Source: Sphingobium cloacae
GTDB taxonomy: Bacteria; Pseudomonadota; Alphaproteobacteria; Sphingomonadales; Sphingomonadaceae
DNA length: 64,000 bases
Assembly (NCBI RefSeq): GCF_002355855.1
Contig: NZ_AP017657.1
Location: forward strand, 87,713-151,712
Direction of reading: 5' to 3'
Shown here: positions 63,440-64,000 of the stretch, piece by piece
How the letters are laid out: each line of letters starts with the position of its first letter
How positions within the stretch are numbered: the stretch's first letter is position 1
Notes under the pieces: generated by a model
The model's database searches: none
The model's input: the letters and a program-made list of their open reading frames with translations, nothing else
What the model was told of the DNA's origin: nothing
Position numbers and translations under genes: made by a program

Positions 63440-64000
63440 GGCATTCCTCCTGCTTGCATGCCCCTGCCCCTCTCCCTCTTTCTCCCGGCCATCAGATCGC
63501 GGTCTATCTGTGCTCCGGGCTGCGTGCGCGGATCGAGGAAGCGCGAATAGCCACCGGGGTGCACGGCCGGTTTGCGGATGGGATTTCCTGCGAGCGGAAT
63601 GAATGCCTCGATGGCGGTGGGCCTTGTCGCCGCCTATTCGAGCGCCAGGAGAACATCGTCAGCGGCAGTTCTGGCCCTGTCCGATTCGTGGACCACCGCC
63701 AACTCGGATGCCGCCGGGAAGGAATTTGAGTTCCATTCTCGAAGCGGCGACAAGACCGATCTATGCTTGCCGCCAATTCTGGCGATCACTTGATTCGCAT
63801 GGAAACCGGAGCTTGTCCGTTCGCCCGGAATGATCCCGGACTCTCCATCTGAGAGCAGCGTTGTCCTTGCATGATGGCGCCAGCTGCTACCAATTTGACT
63901 AACCACCATCCTTTTGGCATAGCTGTCCGGGATAAGGGGTCTTTTTTCGACCTTTTTCACGAACCAAGGCCAATTTGGGTTGAGAAGGGGGACAACGCCC
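63440..64000. other. 560-bp region without a confident gene
   Basis: The largest open frame is on the minus strand at 63634-63960 (108 codons, MKKVEKRPLIPDSYAKRMVVSQIGSSWRHHA). It has no recognised family and a modest ribosome binding site, so I leave it undecided. Near 63918-63950 the sequence resembles the inner right end of the IS21 element (GGGATAAGGGGTCTTTTTTC against GGGATGAAGGGGTCCTTTTT at 4896), which may mark another IS end running off the window. Confidence 0.35.

Overview
The window is GC-rich DNA from an alphaproteobacterium, most likely a sphingomonad (order Sphingomonadales). This rests on the style of the proteins, the many ATGA/GTGA start-stop overlaps, a CIRCE-controlled groESL operon and an usg-family gene; no rRNA or housekeeping marker is present to confirm it. 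Most of the window is a conjugative element (plasmid or ICE) with an F-type type IV secretion system. No complete replication gene was recognised, and neither end of the element is visible.

Layout. 1-2441: remnants of a catabolic region (SDR dehydrogenase cut by the window edge, small cytochrome-oxidase-IV-like membrane protein, limonene-epoxide-hydrolase-like enzyme, AraC regulator truncated by an insertion sequence). 2442-4962: complete IS21-family element (istA/istB). 4963-7355: minus-strand accessory operon running from a DinJ/YafQ-type toxin-antitoxin pair to a tyrosine recombinase that the IS has cut off. 7640-11776: accessory genes next to the transfer region, including a lytic transglycosylase. 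11871-12004: phased array of GC-rich dyads. 12126-31227: one long transfer operon in the order traA-L-E-K-B-dsbC-V-C-orf-trbI-traF(S26)-W-orf-U-trbC-N-F-H-G, mostly coupled by overlapping starts and stops. 31234-32437: small genes after traG, including a secreted protein that copies a segment of the TraG C-terminus. 32563-36989: heat-shock cargo (groES/groEL with CIRCE, two hsp20 genes, one with a ROSE-like RNA thermometer, and an usg-family gene).

37244-43175: second DUF1173-like gene, winged-helix protein, AbiE type IV toxin-antitoxin, decayed ParDE, tyrosine recombinase with a nearby lox/dif-like dyad. 43247-47854: MobF relaxase TraI and the C-terminal part of coupling protein TraD. TraD is truncated by a 496-bp copy of the IS21 left end, which is fused in turn to a truncated group II intron (48351-49125). 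49433-54979: truncated small gene, PLP-dependent cysteine-synthase-like enzyme, ArdC antirestriction protein, large ParB-like protein, arginase-fold protein. 55184-63439: PAS protein, truncated flavodoxin-fold gene, YhaO/YhaN-type nuclease-ATPase pair, ParD/ParE-type toxin-antitoxin, CHC2/TOPRIM primase-like protein and an internally deleted DarT-like ADP-ribosyltransferase.

How it fits together: the tra operon builds the pilus and mating channel, TraI nicks and transports DNA, TraD should couple the two but is broken here, ParB and the toxin-antitoxin systems stabilise the element, ArdC protects it on entry, and the chaperone cluster is a stress-tolerance cargo. Repeated IS21-driven rearrangement has left several truncated genes.
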